From the NCBI GenBank assembly GCA_024226335.1, contig JAAELY010000049.1:1-49144 (forward strand): a stretch of 49,144 bases of DNA. The letters run 5' to 3'. This document shows, piece by piece, positions 1 through 8,738 of the stretch (position 1 is the first letter of the stretch; every line of letters begins with the position of its first letter). Source of the stretch: a bacterium (GTDB lineage: Bacteria; Myxococcota_A; UBA9160; SZUA-336). A program made the translations under genes and the position numbers. Under the pieces are notes generated by a model, which was given only the letters and a program-made list of their open reading frames with translations, was not told the origin of the DNA and did not search any database.

Positions 1-140
1 GAGCGAGAAGCGGGAGTCGCCGCCTGAGCAAGAAGCGTGATCCGATCGCAGATCCGTAGATCTGCAGAGGGTCGCGCGACGCAGCGCAGGCGGATGCATC
101 GCGCTTCGCAGCCGCAGCCTCCCTGTGCAGAGGTTCCCTA
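1..140 (+). mobile_element. MITE-like 167-bp inverted-repeat element, copy 1 (5' end off window)
   Basis: This stretch matches the complete copy at 34014-34180 from element position 28 to the end, and matches the reverse complement of 19071-19237. The right terminal inverted repeat (TAGGGAACCTCTGCACAGG read on the minus strand) ends at 140 in the dinucleotide TA. An internal perfect hairpin GCAGATC-CGTA-GATCTGC lies at 48-65. No coding capacity was seen. Its terminal TAG, read on the minus strand at 140-138, is the stop codon of the neighbouring membrane-protein gene. About 27 bp of the left end lie outside the window, so the left junction cannot be read. Confidence 0.85.
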
Positions 141-539
141 GATCGCGGGCGGCTGGCTCGCGAAGAGCAGCCTGATGGAAGCGAGAGTCTGCAGGACCAT
201 TCCGGCGATCGCGATGAGCGCCGGGGCGCGCCCACCTTCACTCCAGTATTTGCGTACGTAGATGCTGGCGATCACGAAATTGAGGTACGGGATCAAGATG
301 GCCGAGCACAGGGCGATCCCCCAGGCTGTGGAACGTCGTAGGCCGAGTGCCGTAATCCAGAGACCCGCGACCACCAGCGCCCCCAGGCTGCCGCCGAGCA
401 GCAGCAAATCGACTCGCCCCGCGCCTGTGTCCGCAAAGAACTGAATGCCTGCGACTGTCGCCGCGCCGAATGCGACCACCAGCACGGCGTGCAGCCAGTC
501 GGGGAGGCGGGCATGGTCGAGGGGTAGGTTCTGTGTCAT
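138..539 (-). CDS. small multi-span membrane protein, unknown function
   Basis: The protein is 133 residues and not recognised as a named family. About four hydrophobic segments are visible: WLHAVLVVAFGAATVAGIQF, a Leu/Ala-rich stretch beginning DLLLLGG, a third around WGIALCSAILIPYLN, and a C-terminal one beginning APALIAIAG. It is therefore probably an integral inner-membrane protein. The ATG at 539 is chosen because GGAG lies 11 nt upstream; the frame stays open further upstream but the extra residues are Arg/Pro/Ser-rich and look non-coding. It follows the DUF6178 gene by 43 nt on the same strand and is probably the last gene of the lon transcript. Its TAG stop is formed by the end of the inverted-repeat element. 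Confidence 0.7.
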   Translation of the reverse strand: MTQNLPLDHARLPDWLHAVLVVAFGAATVAGIQFFADTGAGRVDLLLLGGSLGALVVAGLWITALGLRRSTAWGIALCSAILIPYLNFVIASIYVRKYWSEGGRAPALIAIAGMVLQTLASIRLLFASQPPAI

Positions 540-582
540 TGAGCTGATCTCCAGCTCTTTTCGGCTAGAACCAGGGAGAATC

Positions 583-1719
583 TTACTGCGAGGTCGATTT
601 CGGCGCCGGGCGAAGTGACGGATCGAGACTGGCACCGACCCGGAACAGGTCCAGGGGCGCAGACCGGTCGAGAACTTCGTGCGGCGCGCGATTGCGGGCT
701 GTCGAGAGAGCCCGCAAGCCGGATTCAATACCGCCAACCGCCTTCTTGAGCGCGCCGGGAATCGAATCGGGATCAGATAGCGGCAAGTCATCGGCAACTG
801 CGAGTGAGTTGGCCACGGCCAGGATGTAGCCGAGAACATCGACCGCTCGTGATTCGGGAAGCCGGGAGAGCGCCTCTGCGATCAGGGTTCCGTCGAGTTG
901 TCGCGGCATATCGAAACTCTGTGCCAGTGCATCGTCGCTGTCGGGCACCGCCCACTCTTCGACGTGTTCAACCGTCAGCGGACGGTAGGCGCGCATTGCT
1001 TGTTCGCGATCCGGGAAGCCGAGATCCTGGAGCCGGTTCGTACGCCAGCGCAGGGAGTCCTCTTCACAACCGGAGATCGTCTCGAACAGGCAGCCGTAGA
1101 CCAATCGCCAGTACTGAGGCTGATTGTGCTGCCAGGCCGCTTGCGTCAGCTCGTGCATGCGATGCATGGGCGCACCCTCGGGTGCGCTGAAATAGACGAC
1201 GCCATCCGGAGTGAAATAGCCCGTTGGAGGCTCGTCTTCCTTGCCCACGACAACAATTTCGCACTCGTCGTGCACCATCAGGATCCAGGTGGCCAGATCG
1301 AATTCCTCGAGTGCGCGGGCCAGCGTCGCGCGGCCCGCTTCGATGAGTGCATCGACCCACTCGCGAAACTTGCCGAGATCCAGGTCGTAACGGTCCCAGC
1401 AATCGAGGTCGATACACGCAACCCGTTGCTCGGGCCGGGCGATCTCGAGCAGCCACGCGCTTTCGTTGAGACCACCCGCCAGTACCGTGTGTGCAAACTC
1501 GGCTTCGGGCAGGTGCGGGACGACCTTCTCCGGATTGTCGACCAGCATCAGGAAATCGCCGCGCATAGCCGGACGAAGCTCGATGCAAGCCACCGCCTGA
1601 ACCTCGGGAGACAACTCCCGGAGCTTTCGCTTGGCGGCCGCGCGGTCGGAACGCGACAGCCGCAGCAACTCCACACCCGATACCCCGGGCGCGGGAACGA
1701 TCGGCGGGTTTTCAGCCAA
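583..1719 (-). CDS. DUF6178 family protein
   Basis: The 378-residue acidic, soluble protein resembles the DUF6178 family known mainly from deltaproteobacteria. Family-like features are the repeated helical Leu/Pro-Glu segments, the stretch VACIDLDCWDRYDLD near residue 100, and LDPSLRP-type ends. No catalytic motif is evident and no function is known for the family. The start is TTG at 1719, inside the last codons of lon (8-nt overlap), with GAGG about 12 nt upstream. Translation is therefore likely coupled to lon. The overlap suggests a link to proteolysis or stress, but that is inference. Family assignment is from memory of the family's pattern, not from a search. Confidence 0.65.
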   Translation of the reverse strand: MAENPPIVPAPGVSGVELLRLSRSDRAAAKRKLRELSPEVQAVACIELRPAMRGDFLMLVDNPEKVVPHLPEAEFAHTVLAGGLNESAWLLEIARPEQRVACIDLDCWDRYDLDLGKFREWVDALIEAGRATLARALEEFDLATWILMVHDECEIVVVGKEDEPPTGYFTPDGVVYFSAPEGAPMHRMHELTQAAWQHNQPQYWRLVYGCLFETISGCEEDSLRWRTNRLQDLGFPDREQAMRAYRPLTVEHVEEWAVPDSDDALAQSFDMPRQLDGTLIAEALSRLPESRAVDVLGYILAVANSLAVADDLPLSDPDSIPGALKKAVGGIESGLRALSTARNRAPHEVLDRSAPLDLFRVGASLDPSLRPAPKSTSQ

Positions 1720-4105
1720 CTTGGGGAATGGCCTCTTTGATCGCGTCGATCGAATGATCCACGAAAGAGAACGTTATGGCTTCGCGGACCTCGGCCGGAA
1801 CTTCTTCGAGATCCATCTTGTTCCGGCGGGGCATGATCACGTGTTTGATACCCGCGCGATGCGCTGCAAGCACCTTGCCCTTGATCCCGCCGACGGGCAG
1901 AACCTGGCCGCGCAGTGTGATCTCGCCGGTCATTGCGACGTCACCGCGAACGGGACGACCGGTGAGCAGGCTGGTCAGGGAAATCAGCATCGGAATCCCC
2001 GCAGAAGGACCGTCCTTGCTGATACCGCCCGCAGGAACGTGGATGTGGATCTGATTCTTCTCGAATACAGTGGGATCGATCTTGAGTTGCTCGGCGTTAC
2101 TGCGCAGATAGGAGAGGGCCGTCTCAGCGGATTCGCGCATCACGTCGCCGAGCTGACCTGTGAGGTTGAGGCCGGGTTTCCCCTGCATCCGGGCCGACTC
2201 TGTGAAGACGATGTCACCGCCGATCGGCGTCCAGACCATGCCCGTGGCAATTCCGGCGCGATCGAAGCGCTCCGCCATCTCGCGTTCAAACGGGGGCGGT
2301 CCCAGGAGCTTGGCGAGATCATCCGGGGTGATCTCGGGGGCAGCTTGGTTTTCGGCGATCTTGAGGGCCGACTTCCGCACGAGCGCGGCGATATTGCGTT
2401 CCAGATTGCGAACACCGGCTTCCCGTGTGTAGCCATCTATGATCGCGGCGATCACCTCATCCGAAAGCGTCACGTCCGACGAATCCAGCCCATGGCCTTC
2501 GAGCTGACGCTGCACGAGGAAGTCTCGCGCGATGCGCTGCTTCTCGCGCGCGGTGTAACCGGGTAACTCGATCAGCTCCATGCGGTCCAGCAGGGGCGGT
2601 GGAATCGTGTCGGTGCGGTTCGCGGTCGCAATGAACAGGACCTTGGAAAGATCGAATGGCAGATCCAGGTAGTGGTCCGAGAACGTGCCGTTCTGTTCGG
2701 GGTCGAGTACTTCGAGCAACGCAGAGGACGGATCCCCTCGGTAGTCGGTCCCAACCTTGTCGATCTCATCGAGCATGAATACGGGATTGCGGGTCCCCGC
2801 CGTCTTCAGGCTCTGAATCACGCGGCCGGGAAGCGCACCTACGTACGTGCGGCGATGCCCGCGAATCTCGGCCTCGTCGCGCACGCCACCCAGCGATGCC
2901 CGGACGAATTTGCGACCCATCGCTCGCGCGACGGACTTGCCCAGAGAGGTCTTGCCCACCCCCGGTGGTCCAACGAAGCACAGGATAGGGCCCTTGGGAT
3001 CGTCGACGAGGTGGCGCACCGCCAGATACTCCAGGACGCGTTCCTTGACGTTTTCCAACCCGTAGTGATCTTCATCGAGAATCCGACGTGCGTGCGGCAG
3101 ATCGAGGTTGTCTTCGGTCTCGGCTGCCCATGGCAGATCGAGAATCCACTCCACATAGGAGCGCGAGACGGAACGCTCAGGCGAGTGCGAAGGCATGCCC
3201 GACATGCGATTGACTTCGCGCTCCGCGACGTCGTACACATCCTCGGGTAGTTCGGCGTCTTCCAGACGCGTGCGCAATTCGTCGCCTTCTGCCACCTGCT
3301 CGTCGGCCTCGCCGAGTTCTTCCCGGATCTTCCGCAGTTGTTCCCGGAGCAGTTTCTTGCGCTGGCCGTGGTCGATCTCACCGGCCGCACGTTCCGCAAA
3401 GCTCTTGCTGACCTGCGCGATGCGGATCTCGCGCACCAGATAGCTCATGAGCACTCGCAGACGGGCGAGCACGTCGGGTTGCGCGAGCAGTTCGACCTTC
3501 TCGTCGAGCGGCAGGTTGCTATTGAACGCGATCAGATCGGCGAGTCGCGCGGAGTCATCGATCCGGTCGAGAACCTCGATCGCTTCGTTGGGCAGATCGT
3601 CCCGCAATTCGACCAGTTCGCGCGCAAGTCGTTGCACGGTGCGGCGGGCGGCTTCGGCCTCCGGCGTCTGATCGAACATATCTTCGGGAAGGTCGACATT
3701 CACCGCCCGGTAGCCTTCGGCCTCGATCAATTCCTCGACGCGGATGCGCGCAAGGCCGAGGACGACCACCGAAAGGCCGTTACCGGTGTCGGCGACGTGA
3801 ATGATCTTGGTCACCGTGCCGTACTCGAACAGCTCCGCCTGATCGGGCTCTTCGGTATCGGCTGCGCGTTGCGGTAGAACGGCGAGTAGACCGCCCGAAC
3901 GCGACGCCGCCTGAACCGCCGCCAGAGAGCGAGAGCGGCCGACATTCAAGGGCAGCGTGACGCCGGGGAACACGACGGTATTCCGAACCGGCAGCAGAGG
4001 TAGTTCCCTGGGGACGGAGACGGTCTCGCCCCCGATCTCGATGCTGAAGTCGCCGTTTTCACTCACGATACTGGCCAAGGCTAGGACCGGAAGGGCCGCG
4101 GTCAA
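1712..4105 (-). CDS. lon: Lon protease (ATP-dependent serine protease)
   Basis: This is a full-length LonA protein (797 aa, normal for the family). The N-terminal LON substrate-binding domain begins at RELPLLPVRNTVVFPG (about residues 33-48). The AAA+ module has Walker A GPPGVGKT at about 379-386 and Walker B VFMLDEID. The C-terminal Ser-Lys protease domain has KDGPSAG (Ser about 701) and the catalytic Lys in GIKGK (about 742-744). It degrades misfolded and regulatory proteins in the cytoplasm. The start is uncertain: TTG at 4105 has AGGGG just upstream, while GTG at 4066 (SENGDF) is the other good candidate. It is separated from the upstream BON gene by a strong hairpin, so lon may have its own promoter. 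Confidence 0.97.
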   Translation of the reverse strand: MTAALPVLALASIVSENGDFSIEIGGETVSVPRELPLLPVRNTVVFPGVTLPLNVGRSRSLAAVQAASRSGGLLAVLPQRAADTEEPDQAELFEYGTVTKIIHVADTGNGLSVVVLGLARIRVEELIEAEGYRAVNVDLPEDMFDQTPEAEAARRTVQRLARELVELRDDLPNEAIEVLDRIDDSARLADLIAFNSNLPLDEKVELLAQPDVLARLRVLMSYLVREIRIAQVSKSFAERAAGEIDHGQRKKLLREQLRKIREELGEADEQVAEGDELRTRLEDAELPEDVYDVAEREVNRMSGMPSHSPERSVSRSYVEWILDLPWAAETEDNLDLPHARRILDEDHYGLENVKERVLEYLAVRHLVDDPKGPILCFVGPPGVGKTSLGKSVARAMGRKFVRASLGGVRDEAEIRGHRRTYVGALPGRVIQSLKTAGTRNPVFMLDEIDKVGTDYRGDPSSALLEVLDPEQNGTFSDHYLDLPFDLSKVLFIATANRTDTIPPPLLDRMELIELPGYTAREKQRIARDFLVQRQLEGHGLDSSDVTLSDEVIAAIIDGYTREAGVRNLERNIAALVRKSALKIAENQAAPEITPDDLAKLLGPPPFEREMAERFDRAGIATGMVWTPIGGDIVFTESARMQGKPGLNLTGQLGDVMRESAETALSYLRSNAEQLKIDPTVFEKNQIHIHVPAGGISKDGPSAGIPMLISLTSLLTGRPVRGDVAMTGEITLRGQVLPVGGIKGKVLAAHRAGIKHVIMPRRNKMDLEEVPAEVREAITFSFVDHSIDAIKEAIPQVG

Positions 4106-4142
4106 GGGCCCCTGGTGATGTGTTCAGCCCCCAGAGGCACGA

Positions 4143-4174
4143 AACCGCCGCTCCGGAAGCCCGGAGCGGCGGTT
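4143..4174 (-). terminator. strong hairpin between the BON gene and lon
   Basis: A perfect 14-bp stem starting with AACCGCCGCTCCGG has a 4-nt loop (AAGC). It lies 30 nt after the BON stop codon on the minus strand. The run of T after the stem is short (GGTTTCG), so it is either a weak intrinsic terminator or a processing/attenuation hairpin before lon. Confidence 0.6.
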
Positions 4175-4203
4175 CCTCGAGAATTTCTGCTAGACGCGAA
4201 TGC

Positions 4204-4722
4204 TCAGTACTTGAGCTTCTTGTAATCCAGCGACTGGACCCCGCGAATATTGCGGATCTCAGAGATCAGGGAACCCGCTTGCGAGTAGTCCTTGAGCTTG
4301 CCTTTGACCATCACGTTCTTTTCCGTGACGGTGAACTCGAGCTTGCGGCGGGCCCGCATCAGCTCTTCGTCGTCTTCGATGGCCTTTTCGATCTTGGCCA
4401 GGATCTCGTCATCGGTCGGATTGGCTTCCTCCGGCGGACGAACGATGATGCGATTGCGGACTTCCTTGATGCCCTTCTGGCCGGAGGCGAGTTCTTCCGC
4501 CTTCGCCTTCAATTCCTCGCTCGCGACACTACCGGTCATCATGAGTGTGCCGCGCATTGCCATGAGCTTGACTTCCATCATGCCGGGCTCGATGTAGAAC
4601 TTCTTCCCAACTTTGAGCGTGCGCTTGGCGTCAGCAGCGCTCTGTGCCGCGGCGTCGAAAGCAAAGCTGAGCGCGAAAACCGCCAGGCCAAAAATCATGA
4701 TCGTGCGAACGGTGCGAGTCAT
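4204..4722 (-). CDS. exported BON-domain protein
   Basis: The 172-residue protein has a signal peptide (basic MTRTVR, hydrophobic IMIFGLAVFALSFAFDA, cleavage near AAAQS). Two BON-like segments follow: one around GTLMMTGSVASEELKAKAEE with KEVRNRI, and one near KNVMVKGKLKDYSQAG ending in RGVQSLDYKK. BON domains occur in periplasmic or outer-membrane proteins that bind phospholipid or stabilise the envelope (OsmY, DolP type). The ATG at 4722 is preferred over the in-frame ATG at 4755 because GGGGAGGAG lies 6 nt upstream and the signal peptide then starts correctly. It is transcribed toward lon. Confidence 0.85.
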   Translation of the reverse strand: MTRTVRTIMIFGLAVFALSFAFDAAAQSAADAKRTLKVGKKFYIEPGMMEVKLMAMRGTLMMTGSVASEELKAKAEELASGQKGIKEVRNRIIVRPPEEANPTDDEILAKIEKAIEDDEELMRARRKLEFTVTEKNVMVKGKLKDYSQAGSLISEIRNIRGVQSLDYKKLKY

Positions 4723-4956
4723 TTTTTCTCCTCCCCAATACTGTCCGAAATCCACCCGGGCGATCGCCGGGGGCTAGTTCCTGCAACGGAATGCCGGCCG
4801 GCAACGCCCAGTTTGAGCAGTGCTGCGCCAGCGGGTCAGTCGGTGTGTAGCCTATCCGAGTCTCCGGTGTCGGGTCAACCGACACAAACGGCGCAATTAC
4901 GCGTTGTTACAAGAGAAATTCCTCGGAGATCTCCGGCCTCCTGCAATTCAGACGGA

Positions 4957-6333
4957 TCAGTACCGGGCGTATTCGACCAGCAGTTCAATCCGCCGCTTCC
5001 AGGAACCCTCCCAGCGATCCAGGAGATTCCTGCCAGGGCTGGTTCCACGGTCCAGAATCGCGTAGATGGGTTCCAGAAACAGGCTCTCGTCCTCTCCGGA
5101 GCGACTCTTTGCGCCCAGTCGCTTCAGACCGGCAGCCGAGATATCGACGAGTTCGCGCGCTACAGCTGCGACCAAACCGTCGGGCGCCTGCGCCTTGAGT
5201 CCAACTCGCGCCACCTCCGCGTGCAGTGCGTCGACTTCTTCGAAAGTCCAGTTATCCAGTCGCTGGCGGGCGGCGGCCAGCGAGCCCGCGTCGTAGAACA
5301 GACCCTTCCAGAACGCCGGCAGTGCGCAAACCAGTCCGGGAGGTACGGCATCGGTACCGCGTGTTTCGATCACTCGCTTGAGTCGAACTTCGGGAAACAA
5401 TGTGGTCAAGTGGACATTCCAGTCGGCGAGTATCGCCGAGTGACCTTCGAATCCCTCGGCCATGAAATGCCGAAACGTCAACCCGCGCGTCGGCAGGTGC
5501 GTGCCCTCGCGCACGATGAAATACATCGGAACATCGAGTGCCCACTCGGTGTAACGCGAATACACCGTGCCTTCGCCCCATCCCTTTTCGAAGGCGAACG
5601 GCAGAAATCCGCAGCGATCGGGATCCGTCTTGCGCCACACCCATGCACGCTGCGATTCATAGCCGTTTGGCTCGCCTTCACTGATGCTCGAATTCGCCCA
5701 CAATGCTGTCGAGATCGGGGACGCGGCAAGGCCGACGCGCAGCTTGTCGGCGGCGTCGGCTTCGGACTCGAAATCGAAGTTCGCCTGCACGCCTGCGGTG
5801 GCATGCATCATGTGTAGGCCGAGCTCGTCTCGCTTCCCGAGATACTCGCGCATGATCGCATAGCGACCTCTCGGCATTTTCGGAGTGCGCTCGATCGGCG
5901 CGATCGGCCGCACTCCGAGACCGAGCCAAACGATCCGAAAAGGTTCTGATACGTGCTTCAGCAGGGCAATGTGGTCATTGAACTCCTTGCACGTCTCGTG
6001 CAGGGTCGACAGCGGCGCACCCGATAGTTCGAGCTGGCCACCCGGTTCCAGCGTAATACTGGTTCCGTCTCGCTCCAAACCTAACAACTTTCCTTCGTCG
6101 AGTAGCGGCGAGAATCCGTGGTCACGACGCAGCACTTCGAAAAGAGCGCCGATACCCCGTTCTCCCTCGTAGGGAACCGGCTCCAGGGTGTCGGAATAGA
6201 GTCCGAGCTTCTCGTGCTCGGTTCCGAGCTTCCAACGGGCCGGTGGCTTCTCTCCATGGCGGAAGAACTCGAGCAGTTGATCCGGATTCTCCAGCGGCTG
6301 AGCCAGAGTCGGGTCTTCGCGGGTCATGGTCAT
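4957..6333 (-). CDS. gshA: glutamate--cysteine ligase, GCS2/plant-type
   Basis: The 458-residue enzyme catalyses ATP-dependent ligation of glutamate and cysteine, the first step of glutathione synthesis. It belongs to the class found in Alphaproteobacteria and plants rather than the E. coli class. Supporting features are WKLGTEHEK near residue 35, LEPGGQLELSGAP near 95, the MHATAGVQANFDF motif near 175, and TVYSRYTEWALDVPMYFI near 260. The start ATG at 6333 has GAGG 7 nt upstream and overlaps the TGA of the YjjX-like gene as ATGA, showing translational coupling. No glutathione synthetase gene is in the window. Confidence 0.93.
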   Translation of the reverse strand: MTMTREDPTLAQPLENPDQLLEFFRHGEKPPARWKLGTEHEKLGLYSDTLEPVPYEGERGIGALFEVLRRDHGFSPLLDEGKLLGLERDGTSITLEPGGQLELSGAPLSTLHETCKEFNDHIALLKHVSEPFRIVWLGLGVRPIAPIERTPKMPRGRYAIMREYLGKRDELGLHMMHATAGVQANFDFESEADAADKLRVGLAASPISTALWANSSISEGEPNGYESQRAWVWRKTDPDRCGFLPFAFEKGWGEGTVYSRYTEWALDVPMYFIVREGTHLPTRGLTFRHFMAEGFEGHSAILADWNVHLTTLFPEVRLKRVIETRGTDAVPPGLVCALPAFWKGLFYDAGSLAAARQRLDNWTFEEVDALHAEVARVGLKAQAPDGLVAAVARELVDISAAGLKRLGAKSRSGEDESLFLEPIYAILDRGTSPGRNLLDRWEGSWKRRIELLVEYARY

Positions 6334-6899
6334 GGCGATACCTCGGGATAGAGGTCTGGGTGCAAGAAGCGCAGCGCAGCACAGGTCACTGCCTGCGCTC
6401 CGTATTCCGCTCGGGTCAGATGGCCTCCGGTCAGACGGCCGATATTGCCCGCTCCCGTGCCCGGATCATCGAACCCGGCGGGTGGGGAATAGCTCGCATC
6501 GAACACGCCCCCGATCGGTTTGCGAGGCGAACGAGTCGCCGGACCGACGCAATCGGGCGGGTACTCGAAGCCGGCTGTGAAGCCGACCCCTTCGCGTTTC
6601 CCGTCAAATAGCACACAGCAACCGATGTTGATGAACCCCGTCGGAACCTCCGAAAGGGGTACGAGTCCGTCTTCGATGCCGGCGGCGAGTTCGCAGTTTC
6701 CCCGGGCGTAGCTAAGGCGAGCTCGATTCCGGGCTCCCTCGACAATCTCCGAGAAACCGATGGGTTGCTCGTCCACACCGCTTTCCGCATCGCCGGATTC
6801 GATCTCCAGGCGCGGATAGAAAGCCGCCAAGCCGAGCCGAACTGCCGAGAGCTTGGCGGGGTTCCGACTGCCGACGCGCACGCGAAGAGCGTCGCTCAA
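6330..6899 (-). CDS. YjjX/DUF84-type inosine/xanthosine triphosphatase
   Basis: The protein (189 aa from TTG 6899, or 183 aa from GTG 6881) fits the DUF84 NTPase family that removes ITP and XTP from the nucleotide pool. Diagnostic stretches are the N-terminal VGSRNPAKLSAV (substrate loop), SGVDEQPIGFSEIVEGARNR, AAGIEDGLVPL, and C-terminal IGRLTGGHLTRAEYGAQAV. The TTG at 6899 overlaps the TGA of the upstream gene as TTGA with GAGAGG about 11 nt upstream, so a coupled start is favoured. The GTG at 6881 would give a more typical family N-terminus. Its stop overlaps the gshA start. Confidence 0.85.
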   Translation of the reverse strand: MSDALRVRVGSRNPAKLSAVRLGLAAFYPRLEIESGDAESGVDEQPIGFSEIVEGARNRARLSYARGNCELAAGIEDGLVPLSEVPTGFINIGCCVLFDGKREGVGFTAGFEYPPDCVGPATRSPRKPIGGVFDASYSPPAGFDDPGTGAGNIGRLTGGHLTRAEYGAQAVTCAALRFLHPDLYPEVSP

Positions 6900-7321
6900 G
6901 CGGCCGTAGCCTCTCGGATCAGGGCGACGATTCGCTCCTCGAGCGCATTTTCGACCTCGCTGCCGCGCAGCGGAAGATCCGCACACGGGCCTTCGGGCTT
7001 GCCCTTCTTGAACGGTCCGACCAGCCGAACCTTGCCCTTTTCCGCCGCAATCCCCACACATTGAACGGCGAGCCGGCCGCGCTGCACGCGGAACGAGACG
7101 CAGTCGACGTGCTTTTCGTCGGGGATTACTGGCGAGACTTCCAGATGCGTCAGGTGATGCGCGCCTAACTCCTGGGCACGTCGACGGAATGCGTCAACCG
7201 CGCTCACGGAGATCTCGCGCAGATGTTCTGTCGCCTGGCGAGTGTCCCGCAGTCGGGCAGGCAGATCGCCGTCTCGCTCCGCGAGTTCCCGAGCCAGCTG
7301 TTCGAAAATTTCTGTGTGCAT
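6896..7321 (-). CDS. conserved-looking protein of unknown function
   Basis: The 141-residue soluble protein is not recognised. The N-terminal half (TEIFEQLARELAERD, VDAFRRRAQELGA) is helical and charged. The C-terminal half has alternating hydrophobics (VDCVSFRVQRGRLAVQCVGI) suggesting a small beta sheet, then GPFKKGKPEGPCADLPLRG. It is the first gene of a coupled operon with the YjjX-like NTPase and gshA (TTGA, then ATGA overlap). It diverges from the symporter gene with only 43 nt between the two starts. ATG at 7321 is the only sensible start. Confidence 0.7.
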   Translation of the reverse strand: MHTEIFEQLARELAERDGDLPARLRDTRQATEHLREISVSAVDAFRRRAQELGAHHLTHLEVSPVIPDEKHVDCVSFRVQRGRLAVQCVGIAAEKGKVRLVGPFKKGKPEGPCADLPLRGSEVENALEERIVALIREATAA

Positions 7322-7346
7322 TGTCCGCTAGTGTAAACGATCTGGC

Positions 7347-7355
7347 TGCTATACT
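7347..7355 (+). promoter_or_regulatory. extended -10 promoter candidate for the symporter
   Basis: TGCTATACT fits an extended -10 element (TGn-TATACT). No convincing -35 hexamer lies 16-18 nt upstream. Transcription from it would begin near 7362, only a few bases before the TTG at 7365, so the mRNA would be almost leaderless. Confidence 0.35.
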
Positions 7356-7364
7356 TCCGCACCG

Positions 7365-8738
7365 TTGAGCACAACCACTTTGCGCCTTTCGATCGCGGCC
7401 GGCTTGGCACTCACTGCCGTGCTGATTTTCCTGGGCGAGCTGAACTCCGCCTACCTCGCCTTCACCGCGACCTTCGCGATCTTCTGCCTTTCGGCCCGGA
7501 TCTCGTTGAACTGGCAGATCGCAATCGGTACAGGCCTCGGTGTGGCGCTGGGCTTGATCGTCTTCAATCGCGAACTGCTCGAAGTAGGCACCGTCATGAA
7601 GCCGGTGGGGCGAGTGTTCATCTTCATGCTGAAGATGCTGATCGCACCGATGATACTGCTTTCGATTTCGCACGGCATCGCGAGCATGGGCAGTGCTCGG
7701 GAACTGGGTCGGATCGGTGCCCGCACGCTGGGGCTCTATCTGTTGACGATGGCCCTGGCCGTCATCACGGGCCTGGTCCTGGTGAACCTGGTACAGCCGG
7801 GTGCGGATTCCGGTCTACTCGAGAGCGAGTTCTTCCGCGGTAGCGTGTTGGAGCGCGCGGAACAGTCCGCGGCCGGGCCCGACCTCGGAGAGTTCCTGCT
7901 CACCACGGTGTACCAGGTGCTGACGAATCCGTTCGATTCGCTCGCAAATGGTCGCATCCTGCCGATCGTTTTCGTCGCGATCCTGCTCGGCATCGCACTC
8001 GCACAGATGGGCGAACGCGGGCGGGCGGCGGTCGACACCATCGACGGTTTCTATGGCGCGGTCATGCACATCATCGGCTGGTTCATACGCCTGGCGCCGG
8101 TAGGTGTCTTTGCCCTGGTCGGGCATCTGATCAGCACAGTACCGCTCGCCCAGATCGTCGAACATCTTGCCGCGTTCTCGTTGGTCGTGTTCGGCGGCAC
8201 GCTCTTTCACGCGGCGGTGACGCTGCCGCTCGTCGCCTGGTGGTTTACGGGCGTGAGCCCTCTGGAGTTGCTGCGCGCGATCCGCGAGGCTCTGGCAGTC
8301 GCTTTCACCACGAGTTCGAGCGCCGCCACCCTGCCTGTAACCACTCGTTGCGTGGAAGAGAACCTTGGCGTACCCCGACGCGTGTCGAGTTTCGTCTTGC
8401 CGCTGGGCGCCACGGTAAACATGGACGGCACCGCACTCTACGAGGCAATCGCAGCTGTTTTCGTCGCGACGATCTACGGCATCGAGCTTTCCATCGGAGC
8501 CCAGTTGGTGGTCTTCCTGGTCGCAATGGCGACGGCCATCGGTGCGCCGGGCATCCCGTCGGCGGGTATGGTCACGGTGATCGTGGTGTTGGAGTCCGTC
8601 GGTCTACCCGGCGAAGCCGTGGGTTTCCTATTGACGATCGACCGCTTCCTCGACACGGTTCGCACCATGGCAAACGTGGAGGGTGACGCGATCGTGGCGT
8701 TGTGCGTAGCGCGGGACGAACCCGCGGCGGCTACATAG
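7365..8738 (+). CDS. dicarboxylate/amino acid:cation symporter (DAACS/SDF family)
   Basis: This 457-residue secondary transporter is of the GltP/DctA type and takes up dicarboxylates or acidic amino acids with Na+ or H+. Family hallmarks are the serine-rich re-entrant loop TTSSSAATLP (about residue 315), NMDGTALYEA for Na+/substrate binding, the second loop AIGAPGIPSAGMV, and TIDRFLDTVRTMANV. The typical family N-terminus (LNWQIAIGTGLGV) begins only around residue 48. The first 47 residues add one or two extra hydrophobic segments. The start is TTG at 7365 with no clear Shine-Dalgarno sequence; GTG codons inside the extension are alternatives. Its end overlaps the convergent M23 peptidase gene by 8 nt. 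Confidence 0.92.
   Translation: MSTTTLRLSIAAGLALTAVLIFLGELNSAYLAFTATFAIFCLSARISLNWQIAIGTGLGVALGLIVFNRELLEVGTVMKPVGRVFIFMLKMLIAPMILLSISHGIASMGSARELGRIGARTLGLYLLTMALAVITGLVLVNLVQPGADSGLLESEFFRGSVLERAEQSAAGPDLGEFLLTTVYQVLTNPFDSLANGRILPIVFVAILLGIALAQMGERGRAAVDTIDGFYGAVMHIIGWFIRLAPVGVFALVGHLISTVPLAQIVEHLAAFSLVVFGGTLFHAAVTLPLVAWWFTGVSPLELLRAIREALAVAFTTSSSAATLPVTTRCVEENLGVPRRVSSFVLPLGATVNMDGTALYEAIAAVFVATIYGIELSIGAQLVVFLVAMATAIGAPGIPSAGMVTVIVVLESVGLPGEAVGFLLTIDRFLDTVRTMANVEGDAIVALCVARDEPAAAT

Noticed and set aside
4785-4805. TGCCGGCCGGCA palindrome as an operator
   Set aside because: It is a short GC-only palindrome, expected by chance in this composition, and not placed near a start.
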